DNA of 64,000 nucleotides from Hyphomicrobium sp. (GCA_019751875.1 JAIEMV010000009.1:1-64000), one strand, 5' to 3'; positions 34,292 through 42,490 are shown, counted from the stretch's first letter. The notes: a model not told the origin generated them from the letters alone. Program-made: numbers and translations.

Positions 34292-34765
34292 TCACGCCTC
34301 CTGCGAGGCTGTGACCGTCGTCAGCGCAGGTCGCGGCGGAGGCTCGACCGGTGATTTTTTCTCTGTGGTCGATGGCGGCGATGCCTGAACGTGCCCGTCT
34401 TCGTGGGGAGTGGTTTCGGGTGGAGGCTCGATGCCAGAAAGCTTCTCGAGTGCGCTTGCCATGCGCTTCCACGGCGTCGTGAAGTCGGGCAGGTCGATGA
34501 GAGCCAGCAGGAGGGCTGCAACCCAGAACGCATGGATATGTGTGAATAGTGACAAGAGCCCGAGAACGGCGACGACTTCGAATTGAAGTTTCTTGTGGCC
34601 CATGCGTTCGGGCAGGGAGTGCAGCGTAAAGAAGAGGACACCAATTCCGATCACGCCGGCCAGCAGCATCACCGTCGTTATCACGTAAAGCGGGTCTCCC
34701 TCATGTGGACCGCTGATGAATGCTGGCATGTGATGAGGGGCGAGAGGGTGTAGACCGGCGCTCAC
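34292..34765 (-). CDS. Small membrane protein paired with HlyD-like protein
   Basis: 157 residues from GTG 34765, with GAAGGACG six bases upstream. Three hydrophobic segments occur: YVITTVMLLAGVIGIGVLFFTL (about 27-48), FEVVAVLGLLSLFTHI (62-77) and FWVAALLLALIDL (80-92). The last 50 residues are a Pro/Glu/Thr-rich cytoplasmic or periplasmic tail. It ends three bases before the HlyD-like gene, so the two form an operon and likely a complex. ATG at residue 13 is another possible start. I do not recognise a named family. Confidence 0.75.
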   Translation of the reverse strand: MSAGLHPLAPHHMPAFISGPHEGDPLYVITTVMLLAGVIGIGVLFFTLHSLPERMGHKKLQFEVVAVLGLLSLFTHIHAFWVAALLLALIDLPDFTTPWKRMASALEKLSGIEPPPETTPHEDGHVQASPPSTTEKKSPVEPPPRPALTTVTASQEA

Positions 34766-34893
34766 AGTTCGTCCTTCAGATTGCTAACCTTAACTCATGT
34801 CAGGGAGCACATCGCGGATTGTAGGTTGGCGTCAAGTGCGTAGTCTTAGCGGAACGATCTGGGAACGACTATTGTGAACCGGCGTCTCCTACC

Positions 34894-35349
34894 ATGCTTG
34901 GCGTAAAGCGCGATCTGCGGCTCTGGCTCGCAATGCTGATGTGTGGCTGGCTGGGCGGCATCGTTTGCTCGCCTGTCGCTCTCACAGGTTCGCAGCAGGG
35001 TCTAGAGTTCGCGCAGTACCAGCCGCGCGCATTCGATAGCCGTCCGGCAGATGGCCCTCCGACGCCCGCACCGCGGACATCCAGCGGAGGGACAATGGTT
35101 CTCCCGCGCGTGCCTTATGACAACCGGCTCGACCCCTCGCGCCGGTACGTTCCCGAGCGGCGGTTGCGGAGAACACCGGACAGCCAGCGCGTCGTGCCGA
35201 AGCCACCACTTGCGGGCGGCGATCCGGCGCGGTTCTTCGATCCACCCGCAGAGAATGCACTCAGTTGTGAAACTCTCCGGCGGCTCGCCGCCCGCACCAG
35301 TCGCCAATACTGGGTCCGACGCTACGAACGGTGCATCGGCGCCAATTAG
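34894..35349 (+). CDS. Putative exported basic protein
   Basis: 151 residues. A hydrophobic N-terminus (LWLAMLMCGWLGGIVCSPVAL) looks like a signal peptide or anchor. The rest is rich in Arg and Pro (SRRYVPERRLRRTPDSQR) with two cysteines near the C-terminus (LSCETLRRL, RYERCIGAN). Upstream region 34766-34893 separates it from the divergent HlyD operon. It converges on the TonB-like gene, 10 bases between stops. There is no strong ribosome binding site. I do not recognise the family. Confidence 0.6.
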   Translation: MLGVKRDLRLWLAMLMCGWLGGIVCSPVALTGSQQGLEFAQYQPRAFDSRPADGPPTPAPRTSSGGTMVLPRVPYDNRLDPSRRYVPERRLRRTPDSQRVVPKPPLAGGDPARFFDPPAENALSCETLRRLAARTSRQYWVRRYERCIGAN

Positions 35350-35359
35350 GTTTTGAACG

Positions 35360-36424
35360 TCAGCGGTAGATGTAGGTGACGAAGAAAACGAGGTCGGCGG
35401 GCACGGCATTGCGCGGGGGAAATGGAAAACTCGACTGCTGCGTTGCGAACACGACGCTCTGATCGAGGCCGGCGACGTTCGAGGGCTTCAGGACTGTCGT
35501 GCGGACGAGGTTTCCGTTCATATTGAGTTCGATGCGAACCGTAACGCGGCCAAAGGTGTTTCGCAGCTGAGGCATGGTGGATTGCAGTGCACGGATCACG
35601 CCGCGGGCAAAGTCGTCATTTTCGCCAGATCGCGTAATGCCCGCCGGTCGCTGTACACCGGCGCCGCCGCCACCGACGGGCGCCTGGAAAACGGCAGGCG
35701 GCGTCAAATCCAACTTTGCCGTCTCGGTCTTTTGAGCAGGCTTTTTGGCCGGCGGCTTGGGTTTGGCTTCGGCCGGCTTTTCAACCTCCGCTTGCTTCTG
35801 CTTCGCTGCGGGCTTCTCAATAGGTTTGGCGGCTTCAGCGGTGGTGTCGGTTTCCGTGGCTTGCTCAGAGGGCTTTTCTGCTTCGGTCGTTTCCGGCGCT
35901 GGTTTGGGGTCGGCGGCTTTAGGTGCGTGCTCGATCGCCTCATCCGGCAGCGTCGGGCGCAGGCTGGTCGGCGGCGTCGGCTTTTCAGCCGGCTCAGGTG
36001 CTGCGGCGGCGGGAGGTGGCGGTGGAGCCGGGGCGGCTTGCGGCTCGGCGGGGGAGGGTTGTTCAATCGGCGGCGTTGCTGGCGGCGGGGTTGTGGCTTG
36101 GGGTGTCGGCGGAGGTGGAACGGGTGCCGGGCGTCCTGCCGCGCGATCCTCGACCGTGGCGCGGCCGTTCAGATCTTGCTCGGTGATGATCGATACGCTG
36201 ATCGCGTCGTCGGCGCCGCCAGGCGCCCCGAGCCGTCGCGGCTCGGTGGTTTGGACACGAATGAGAAGAAGCGCATGCAACACGAACGCAACCAACAGGA
36301 AGCGAAAGAAGCGACGGTCGTCGGCCTGCGATGTGCCTCGGGTTTCCCCTTCGGCGGCCGGATCGATGATCAGATGTGTAGCGGCGCTCCCCATCGTCGC
36401 GTGGTTTAGCGCGGTTTGATGCAT
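35360..36424 (-). CDS. TonB-like energy transducer
   Basis: 354 residues. A short cytoplasmic N-terminus, one membrane helix (FFRFLLVAFVLHALLLIRV, about 39-57), a long Pro/Ala/Glu/Lys-rich periplasmic spacer (about 95-250) and a C-terminal TonB-type domain (FGRVTVRIELNMNGNLVRTTVLKPS ... PFPPRNAVPADLVFFVTYIYR). TonB couples the proton motive force from ExbB/ExbD to outer-membrane receptors. No exbB, exbD or receptor gene is near, so it could serve another system; TolA is an alternative. The start is uncertain between 36424 and ATG 36394. Its 5' end overlaps the ccdA relic. Confidence 0.8.
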   Translation of the reverse strand: MHQTALNHATMGSAATHLIIDPAAEGETRGTSQADDRRFFRFLLVAFVLHALLLIRVQTTEPRRLGAPGGADDAISVSIITEQDLNGRATVEDRAAGRPAPVPPPPTPQATTPPPATPPIEQPSPAEPQAAPAPPPPPAAAAPEPAEKPTPPTSLRPTLPDEAIEHAPKAADPKPAPETTEAEKPSEQATETDTTAEAAKPIEKPAAKQKQAEVEKPAEAKPKPPAKKPAQKTETAKLDLTPPAVFQAPVGGGGAGVQRPAGITRSGENDDFARGVIRALQSTMPQLRNTFGRVTVRIELNMNGNLVRTTVLKPSNVAGLDQSVVFATQQSSFPFPPRNAVPADLVFFVTYIYR

Positions 36425-36786
36425 TGCGAAATGCGGCTTCCCTGATCCACCCGGCTTTTGTAGTGGGCAGCCGAGATCGCGTGGGGCCTAGCCTCGGTGC
36501 GGCCATTTCCCTGGCGGCGGCTGGCGGATCGCAAGTGCACGTGTTCGCCACGATGACGCTGTTCGCGCTGGGCGCGGCCGCGTCCCTCCTGTCGGCTGGG
36601 TACGTGCAGGGTCGGCTCACCGGCAGTGGACGCACAACAGCGGGTCAGACGGCCCAAATCGGGCGAACGCTGCTTGGCGTCAGCTTCGTCCTCGTCGGAC
36701 TGGCGATCCTCACCGGTAACGACAAGATCGCCGAGGCAAGGATCGCGGAGGCGATGCCTGACTGCCTTGTCCTGTTCGCCACGTAA
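36424..36786 (+). pseudogene. ccdA: Relic of the C-terminal half of CcdA (cytochrome c biogenesis)
   Basis: The frame encodes VGPSLGAAISLAAAGGS, then ATMTLFALGAAASLL, and LLGVSFVLVGLAILTGNDK, which closely follow the last three membrane helices of CcdA/DsbD-like thiol-disulfide carriers. CcdA should have WSPCVGP before the GAA segment with an essential cysteine; here the sequence reads GSRDRVGP, so the cysteine is gone. The N-terminal half is absent: the TonB-like gene occupies that space on the other strand. I judge it a decayed fragment, not a working gene. Confidence 0.65.
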
Positions 36787-36842
36787 TCTTGAGATTGCCC
36801 AACGTGTAAGGCCGGCACGTTATCGGCCGTTTCGCGTCGGCG

Positions 36843-36870
36843 TTGACAGGGCGTGGATTCCCCCTAGAAC
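36843..36870 (+). promoter_or_regulatory. Promoter of the small basic protein gene
   Basis: TTGACA (36843-36848), 16-base spacer, TAGAAC (36865-36870). The perfect -35 and good position, 26 bases before the ATG at 36896, make this a strong candidate. Confidence 0.65.
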
Positions 36871-36895
36871 GCTGAGCCGACACAGGAGATACCCC

Positions 36896-37018
36896 ATGCC
36901 GACGATGTCAGACTCGCGCCGCCGTAAGATTCAGTCTCGCCAGCGCAAGGCCAAAAATGAGAGTGCGCGTCTGGCTAAGATCGCCAAGAAAGAACGTAAC
37001 GCCAAATCGGCGAGCTAA
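36896..37018 (+). CDS. 40-residue highly basic small protein
   Basis: MPTMSDSRRRKIQSRQRKAK, then 20 more residues of the same kind, ending AKSAS. Fifteen or so of 40 residues are Arg or Lys and the rest are mostly helix-forming; no membrane segment. AGGAG lies seven bases before the ATG and a sigma-70-like promoter lies upstream, so expression is well supported despite the small size. It probably binds nucleic acid or the ribosome, but that is inference. It converges on the second PQQ dehydrogenase gene. Confidence 0.75.
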   Translation: MPTMSDSRRRKIQSRQRKAKNESARLAKIAKKERNAKSAS

Positions 37019-37029
37019 CTTTCAGCCGA

Positions 37030-38247
37030 TCACCGCCGCGCATCTTTTTCATGTGGCCTGAGCCGCAGAAGCCCGCCGTCTTCTCCGTCTTTCAGCACGA
37101 AAAGATCGCCGTTAGACGCCTCCATGACATCGCGGACGCGCATCTTCATGTCGAGGCGTTCGAACTCGCTCGCGGTGTCGCCCTTTACGTCGACTACCAC
37201 GAGACCTTTGGCGGTGAGGCCTCCAATCAAAGCCTTGCCGGTCCAATCGGCAAACCGGTTGCCCTTGTAGAATACCAACCCGGCGGGTGAGATGACGGGC
37301 GTCCAGGTGATGACGGGCGGGGTGAATTCGGGCCTTGTCTCATGCCGCGGTATCTTCTGCCGATCGTAGTGGTCGCCATTGGACACGGCCGGCCACCCAT
37401 AGTCTGCGCCGCGCTCGATCAGATTGAGTTCATCCCCGCCGAGCGGGCCCATTTCATGAATCCACAGCTTGCCCGTTGCGGGATCGAACGCGATGCCCAA
37501 GGGGTTACGATGGCCGGTGCTCCACACATCGCGGCGTGTGTTCTTTGGTCCTTGCTCCATATTGTCGGCAGGGAGCACGCCATCTGAGTTGATGCGCACG
37601 ATCTTGCCGGCGTTCGTGGTGGGATCGTGGGAGAGGAACCGCTGGCGTTCGCCTGATGTGATGAACAGCTTCCCATCACCGGAGAAGGCCATTTGTCCAC
37701 CGAAGTGACCGCGCCCGATCTGCTTGGGTTCCTGGCGCCAGATGACTTCGACATTCTTCAGCTTTGTGCCGTCGAGTTCGGCTCGGGCCACGGCGAGGCC
37801 TTTCAGAACGACATCGCTGTTGGGACCGTCATCGCCGACGCGCGGATCGCCCGGATCCGTCGCATTTTCGGGCTGCTGTTCGGCAGGTTCCGCGTACGAC
37901 AGGTAGATGGTGTTGTTGATTGAAAAGCCCGGGTCGATCACAAGGCCGAGCAATCCGCCCTGGCCTTCGAAATCCACTTTCGGCACGCCTTCGATGGGCT
38001 CGGACAGCTTGCCGTTTTCGAAGAGGCGCAGGCGGCCCGGCTTTTCGGTGATGAGCAGGCGGTCACCCGGAAGAACTGCGATCTTCCATGGATGCTCTAA
38101 TGGAGCCAGCATCTCAGCTGTGACTGGACCGGACTTGGCCGCGAATTCTTGTGTTTGTCCTTGTTGTGCCGAGGCTGCATCAAACATCGCTGCCGCTCCT
38201 ACAATGCAAGCGCCCAGCGCCACTTGCCTTCGCCACATCGCTGCCAT
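37030..38247 (-). CDS. PQQ-dependent aldose sugar dehydrogenase, YliI/Asd type
   Basis: 405 residues with signal peptide (CIVGAAAMFDAASAQQ). GSDH-family propeller segments: EHPWKIAVLPGDRLLITEKPGRL, GQGGLLGLVIDPGF, the catalytic-histidine segment GRGHFGGQMAFSGDGKLFITSG, and STGHRNPLGIAFDP. E. coli YliI oxidises several aldoses using PQQ supplied from outside. This one lacks an adjacent cytochrome, unlike the family member at 23046-24323. It lies downstream of purL's convergent neighbourhood on the same strand as purL (72 bases after purL begins no overlap), likely its own unit. ATG 38247 or 38238. Confidence 0.88.
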   Translation of the reverse strand: MAAMWRRQVALGACIVGAAAMFDAASAQQGQTQEFAAKSGPVTAEMLAPLEHPWKIAVLPGDRLLITEKPGRLRLFENGKLSEPIEGVPKVDFEGQGGLLGLVIDPGFSINNTIYLSYAEPAEQQPENATDPGDPRVGDDGPNSDVVLKGLAVARAELDGTKLKNVEVIWRQEPKQIGRGHFGGQMAFSGDGKLFITSGERQRFLSHDPTTNAGKIVRINSDGVLPADNMEQGPKNTRRDVWSTGHRNPLGIAFDPATGKLWIHEMGPLGGDELNLIERGADYGWPAVSNGDHYDRQKIPRHETRPEFTPPVITWTPVISPAGLVFYKGNRFADWTGKALIGGLTAKGLVVVDVKGDTASEFERLDMKMRVRDVMEASNGDLFVLKDGEDGGLLRLRPHEKDARR

Positions 38248-38319
38248 CGCACCACATCCCTGGAACCTTGTTGAAAGGACACAGGCGGGGTAACGGCGGC
38301 GGCGGGCGGAGGTTCCGGG

Positions 38320-40536
38320 TTAATGTCCCGCCATGTAGTCCGGCAGCCAGGCCTCGTTGAGAGAGCGGAGCTTTGCGAGAGGGGTGGGGTCCTCGTCGCC
38401 GCGGATGGTGATTGCGTCGCCGCCGACTTTGCCGATCACACGCGCGGGCAGGGCGAGGAGGCGGGCGCGTTCGAGAACCTCTTCTGCTTTTGCCGGTGAG
38501 ACGGAGAGGACATAGCGGCCTTGGTCCTCGCCGAACCAAACGGCGTGGGGGGGCAGTGTGCCTTCGTACGGATAGAGATCGACGCCCATGTTGCCGGCAA
38601 GCGCCATTTCGGTGACCGCGACGAGGAGGCCGCCGTCTGAGCAATCGTGCACGGCGGAGACGTTGTCTTCGCGGATCAGCGCGCGGACGAGGCGGCCAGC
38701 CTTCAGTTCATCGGCGAGATCGACGGGAGGAGGCGCGCCTTCGAATTTACCGGCGATGATCCCCTGATAAAGAGACTGGCCGAGCCAGCCGCGCTCTAGT
38801 CCAATCACGACGAGGAGATCGCCGTCGCGCTTCAGGGCGATATGCGCGATTTTCGAAACATCGGGTATGAGGCCGACGCCGCCGATGGCAGGCGTGGGTG
38901 GGATGCCAATACCGTTGGTCTCGTTGTAAAGCGAGACGTTGCCTGAGACGACGGGATAATCGAGGACGCGGCAGGCTTCTCCCATGCCTTTCACGCTCGC
39001 CACGAACTGACCCATGATTTCGGGACGTTCGGGATTGGCGAAGTTCATGTTGTCGGTGATGGCGATCGGGTCGGCGCCGACAGCGCAGAGATTGCGCCAG
39101 GTTTCGACCACGGCCTGCTTGGTGCCCATTTCCGGATCGGCGGCCACATAGCGGGGTGTGACATCGCAGGTGGCCGCGATGCCCTTCTGCGTGCCGTGAA
39201 CACGCACGACTCCGGCATCACCGCCGGGGCGTCCGACCGTGTCGCCCATCACCATGTGATCGTACTGCTGGTAGATCCAGCGGCGAGAGGCGAGTGCGGG
39301 CGAGGCCATCATCGTGGTCAACGCGTTCGTCAGGCTGTTGGGCGCCGGTACCCATTCGGGCAGCACGGGTGCTGGTGGAACAGGATGAAAGTAGGGCCGC
39401 TCGTACATCGGCGCGGAGTTGGCGAGCACGGGAACAGGCAGATCGGCTTCGACCTTGCCCTTGTGCGTGACGATCATGCGGCCGGTATCGGTGGTCTTGC
39501 CGATCACCGCGAAGTCGAGGCCCCACTTGGTGAAGATCTTTTCAGCATCGGGCTCGCGTCCTGGCTTCAAGATCATCAACATGCGCTCCTGGCTTTCGGA
39601 GAGCATCATTTCATAGGCGGTCATGTTGGCTTCGCGCTGCGGGACGTGGTCGAGAATGAGTTCGATGCCAACGCCGCCCTTGTCGGCCATTTCGGAGGTG
39701 GAGGACGTGAGACCAGCCGCCCCCATATCTTGAATGGCGATGATCATATCGGTCGCCATCAGTTCCAGGCAGGCTTCGATAAGCAGCTTCTCGGTGAAAG
39801 GGTCGCCGACCTGAACGGTGGGGCGCTTCTCGTCGCTCTTTTCGTCGAATTCGGCGGACGCCATTGTCGCGCCGTGTATGCCGTCGCGGCCCGTTTTGGA
39901 CCCGACATAGACGACGGGGAGTCCCACGCCCTTGGCGGCCGAGTAGAATATCTTGTCGGTCTTGGCGAGGCCAACGCACATGGCGTTGACGAGAATATTG
40001 TTGTTGTAGCCCGCGTCGAAGTTGGTTTCGCCACCGATGGTGGGGACGCCGGTGCAATTGCCATAGTGCGCAATGCCGGCAACGACGCCGTCGACGAGAT
40101 GGCGGGTTTTTGGATGTTCGGGAGCGCCAAAGCGCAGTGCGTTGAGGTTGGCGACGGGACGCGCGCCCATCGTGAATACGTCACGCATGATGCCGCCGAC
40201 GCCGGTGGCCGCACCCTGGAACGGCTCGATGTATGAGGGGTGATTGTGGCTTTCCATTTTGAAGACCGCGCAGTCGCCGTCTCCGAGATCGACCACGCCT
40301 GCGTTCTCGCCGGGCCCTTGAATGACCTTGGGTCCAGAGGTCGGCAGCGTCTTGAGCCAGACGCGGGAGGATTTGTACGAACAGTGCTCGGACCACATGA
40401 CCGAGAAGATGCCCAACTCTGTCAGCGACGGCTCACGGCCGAGAATTTTCAGGAGCCGCTGGTATTCATCGGGCTTGAGGCCATGCTCGGCGACGATCTC
40501 GGGCGTGATGGCGGGCTTTTCGGCTGCGTCTTGCAT
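38320..40536 (-). CDS. purL: Phosphoribosylformylglycinamidine synthase subunit PurL (small type)
   Basis: 738 residues. This is the small PurL that needs separate PurQ and PurS; it has no C-terminal glutamine amidotransferase domain. Characteristic segments: [14 protein letters not shown] near the N-terminus, [20 protein letters not shown], and [21 protein letters not shown]. It catalyses the fourth step of purine synthesis with ATP and glutamine-derived ammonia. ATG 40536 begins the conserved [20 protein letters not shown]; the frame upstream to 40641 is not conserved-looking. In relatives purL often neighbours grxD-bolA; here they are about 7 kb apart. Confidence 0.97.
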   Translation of the reverse strand: MQDAAEKPAITPEIVAEHGLKPDEYQRLLKILGREPSLTELGIFSVMWSEHCSYKSSRVWLKTLPTSGPKVIQGPGENAGVVDLGDGDCAVFKMESHNHPSYIEPFQGAATGVGGIMRDVFTMGARPVANLNALRFGAPEHPKTRHLVDGVVAGIAHYGNCTGVPTIGGETNFDAGYNNNILVNAMCVGLAKTDKIFYSAAKGVGLPVVYVGSKTGRDGIHGATMASAEFDEKSDEKRPTVQVGDPFTEKLLIEACLELMATDMIIAIQDMGAAGLTSSTSEMADKGGVGIELILDHVPQREANMTAYEMMLSESQERMLMILKPGREPDAEKIFTKWGLDFAVIGKTTDTGRMIVTHKGKVEADLPVPVLANSAPMYERPYFHPVPPAPVLPEWVPAPNSLTNALTTMMASPALASRRWIYQQYDHMVMGDTVGRPGGDAGVVRVHGTQKGIAATCDVTPRYVAADPEMGTKQAVVETWRNLCAVGADPIAITDNMNFANPERPEIMGQFVASVKGMGEACRVLDYPVVSGNVSLYNETNGIGIPPTPAIGGVGLIPDVSKIAHIALKRDGDLLVVIGLERGWLGQSLYQGIIAGKFEGAPPPVDLADELKAGRLVRALIREDNVSAVHDCSDGGLLVAVTEMALAGNMGVDLYPYEGTLPPHAVWFGEDQGRYVLSVSPAKAEEVLERARLLALPARVIGKVGGDAITIRGDEDPTPLAKLRSLNEAWLPDYMAGH

Positions 40537-40873
40537 CGGCTCTCGTGCGGTCTTGTATGGGGACGGGCGGGTTATAGCGGCTGCGCACGGGCTTGTCGCG
40601 CCTAGGGGTGTCGCTTGTCCCAAACGATTGCGGCCTGACAATCGGCGACAGCGCGATAGGGCCGCCGGCCAGCGCTTCGAGTCTCCTGCAACGCAAGCTG
40701 GCGTCCGCTTTGATCCGGATCATGCAAGGACGCGATGTCCGAGAGGCATTTGGCTTCGTTTTGTGAGCGTTCTGAGGGATGTAGAGTTTTCGTCAAGCGC
40801 CGGGTGCGATTTGACGGACCCGTCATCGGTCGCCCGCCCCGGCCACCAGCCGATGACCAACGAGGATTAAGCC
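40537..40873. other. Divergent control region between purL and the first small exported protein
   Basis: 337 bases without a supported gene. It contains the FNR/FixK-type box at 40710-40723. A TTGACG at about 40811 has no good -10 partner. Promoters for both directions must lie here. Confidence 0.45.
40710..40723. promoter_or_regulatory. FNR/FixK-type binding site
   Basis: TTGAT-CCGG-ATCAT matches the anaerobox TTGAT-N4-ATCAA in nine of ten defined positions, with the CCGG core often found in alphaproteobacteria. It lies 150 bases before the exported-protein gene at 40874 and 174 before purL, on opposite strands, so either could be its target. Confidence 0.6.
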
Positions 40874-41272
40874 ATGAGCCCAATTCTAAGAAGAACCGTT
40901 GCGAGCGCTTGCGTCGCGGCAGCTACCGCCATGACCTGTTCCGCACTCGTGCTTGCTGGAGAACCCGAAGCCATTGACGTGAAGCCGGGCAAGGGCCTCT
41001 CACTCGACGTGGGCCCCAAGCACACAATGACCTACTTCGAACCGAAAGAAGGGGGCTGCGGCTTGACGGTTGTGGTTGCGGCTAAGGAGGGCGGCGTAAC
41101 CGGTCTCGAAACGCCGGGCACGCGTTTCGTCGTGACCGTTGCGAAGGGTTCTGCACTCCAGATCGACACGACGGATTCGCACTCGGCTTCGTTCGAGTGT
41201 GCGCCGGAAGGCGATCACCTGCACGCCAAGGTGTTCACCCGCGAGCCCCATCCGAAGGGTAAGGCGTCCTGA
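40874..41272 (+). CDS. Small exported protein, paralogue 1
   Basis: 132 residues. Signal peptide ends near VLAGE (residue 29). The mature part contains IDVKPGKGLSLDVGPKHTMTYF, then GGCGLTVVV, and a second cysteine in SASFECAPEGDHL. The same pattern occurs in the next gene, so both belong to one family. The two cysteines may form a disulfide in a small beta-sandwich-like domain; the periplasm or cell surface is the likely location. Translation starts at ATG 40874 after AGGATTAA. I do not know a named family. Confidence 0.75.
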   Translation: MSPILRRTVASACVAAATAMTCSALVLAGEPEAIDVKPGKGLSLDVGPKHTMTYFEPKEGGCGLTVVVAAKEGGVTGLETPGTRFVVTVAKGSALQIDTTDSHSASFECAPEGDHLHAKVFTREPHPKGKAS

Positions 41273-41315
41273 TCAAGTAAAGCCCAGCGCTATTCGCATA
41301 GCTCTATACTGACAA

Positions 41316-41360
41316 CACAGCCGGAGCGGGTGGTCCTACCCGCTCGGGCTGTGACCTTTT
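41316..41360 (+). terminator. Terminator after exported paralogue 1
   Basis: cacagcc and ggctgtg end arms plus gagcgggt and acccgctc inner arms form a 15-bp stem with one mismatch, followed by ccttttt. Confidence 0.88.
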
Positions 41361-41525
41361 TGCGCTGCAGCAAATGCAGGGCTGGGATACCGAAGTAGCA
41401 CTTTAGTCTAACTCTTGAGGGGGTTAGAGATGCCCCCCGCCAGCAGTTGAGACCAATCATGAGCAAATGAGGCCGCTGCGGGCGCTGTTTGTGTTTACAA
41501 CCGTTCAAACACGATGGAGCCCCTA

Positions 41526-41939
41526 ATGAGCAAGTTCTCTTCTAAATCTGTCTTAGCCGCCGCTGCACTCGCTTTTGCGGGCCTCGCCGGTCTGAACGCG
41601 GCTCCAGGCCATGCGGGCGAGTTCTCGTCTGCCACAGTTGTAAAGCCGAAGGCGGGTCTCTCGTTCCCGGTTGGTTCGAAGCAGGCAGTCGGCTATTTCC
41701 TGGCCGAACGCGGCGGCTGTGACCTGACACTCCTGGTCGGCGAAGCAGGCGAAGCGGCATCGGACGCGGCAAGAGGCGGCTCAGCATCGCGCTTTAGCAC
41801 TCTTGTAGCCGCCGGTCGCACAGCGCGGATGGATACCGCTGATGGTCCGTCGGTCGAATTCTTCTGCTCGACGGGGGCTTCCTTCCTAACGACGCGGGTA
41901 ATCGATCGCGTCGCTTACTCTGCGCCGGCTATCCGGTAA
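41526..41939 (+). CDS. Small exported protein, paralogue 2
   Basis: 137 residues from ATG 41526, with GGAG six bases upstream. Signal peptide ends near PGHAGE (about 30). VVKPKAGLSFPVGSKQAVGYF, then ERGGCDLTLLVGE, and FFCSTGASF follow paralogue 1 block by block: a KPxxGLS strand, a GGC-L-T strand and a late cysteine. The duplicates lie 254 bases apart, each with its own terminator, so they are separately transcribed or read through weakly. Function unknown. Confidence 0.78.
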   Translation: MSKFSSKSVLAAAALAFAGLAGLNAAPGHAGEFSSATVVKPKAGLSFPVGSKQAVGYFLAERGGCDLTLLVGEAGEAASDAARGGSASRFSTLVAAGRTARMDTADGPSVEFFCSTGASFLTTRVIDRVAYSAPAIR

Positions 41940-41961
41940 TCGGTCGCCACGATGATGGAAG

Positions 41962-41995
41962 AAGGGGCACCAAGCGGTGCCCCTTTGTCGTTTTT
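41962..41995 (+). terminator. Terminator after exported paralogue 2
   Basis: aaggggcacc (41962-41971) and ggtgcccctt (41976-41985) form a perfect 10-bp stem with loop aagc, followed by tgtcgttttt. Confidence 0.92.
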
Positions 41996-42209
41996 GGTAT
42001 CAGCAACCGCGGTTTTCATGGCGAGTACTCGGCCGCAGGAGATGGATCACTGCGAGCTATGCATTTAACGCTGTGCTGCGCTGCAAAACCGTGACTTCTA
42101 CGGCGTAGAGGAGAATGATACTCATGTTTTTGTTGGCGGGTGCTGGGAAGCAACGTGCGCCCGCGAGCGGAAAATTAGATAAGGCCCGGCACCGGGCCAG
42201 GAGATTATC

Positions 42210-42275
42210 ATGCAAGCCCTTATTCTGGCGCTCCTACAGAGTCAGCCGGTTCGCCGCCGTCGATCGGCGCAATGA
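42210..42275 (+). CDS. Putative 21-residue leader peptide upstream of mgtC
   Basis: ATG 42210 to TGA 42275 encodes MQALILALLQSQPVRRRRSA plus a final Gln. AGGAG (42199-42203) stands six bases before it. A GC-rich hairpin (42183-42198, ggcccgg/ccgggcc) lies directly before the ribosome binding site. The peptide has a hydrophobic start, then Q-P-V and four consecutive Arg codons. A terminator follows 100 bases later, before mgtC. This arrangement suggests a leader peptide controlling attenuation. An overlapping frame from ATG 42124 to 42327 also has a GAGGAG sequence upstream, so which one is translated is open. Confidence 0.45.
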   Translation: MQALILALLQSQPVRRRRSAQ

Positions 42276-42374
42276 ACCGATCACCCGCCTCGCCCTCCTG
42301 GGGTTAAGCGGGCCAGTTTCCTCCTAGTCAGTGTCAGTGCGTTTTCCTCCAGACGCCTTATTGACCTGAGCCGG

Positions 42375-42407
42375 AACGGGGTGGCCTCACAAGGCTGCCC
42401 CGTTTTT
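42375..42407 (+). terminator. Intrinsic terminator in the mgtC leader
   Basis: aacggggtggcc (42375-42386) pairs with ggctgccccgtt (12 bp, two G-U pairs), followed by five T. It lies 84 bases before the mgtC ATG and no protein gene immediately precedes it, so it probably ends leader transcripts. Another possible hairpin (cccgc 42284-42288, gcggg 42308-42312) lies between it and the leader peptide. Confidence 0.75.
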
Positions 42408-42490
42408 GTTCTGGGAGCTGAAGCTCGGCAAATTTATTCGCGAACGCGGGAGCCAGTCCGCATTTGGTGTGTTGATCCCGGAGAGGATCG

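Noticed and set aside
34862-34886. GGAAC-N16-CGTC resembling an EcfG stress promoter
   Set aside because: The -10 differs from CGTT and the start would coincide with the ATG of the gene at 34894, which makes it unlikely.
39196-40236. Long open frame of 346 codons on the strand opposite purL
   Set aside because: It lies entirely within purL, whose protein is clearly conserved. Long antisense frames are expected in GC-rich DNA, and the translation has no family resemblance.
42115-42327. 70-codon frame overlapping the mgtC leader peptide
   Set aside because: It has a GAGGAG sequence close by, but spacing to its first ATG is too short and the product is not recognisable. I prefer the shorter frame, without excluding this one.
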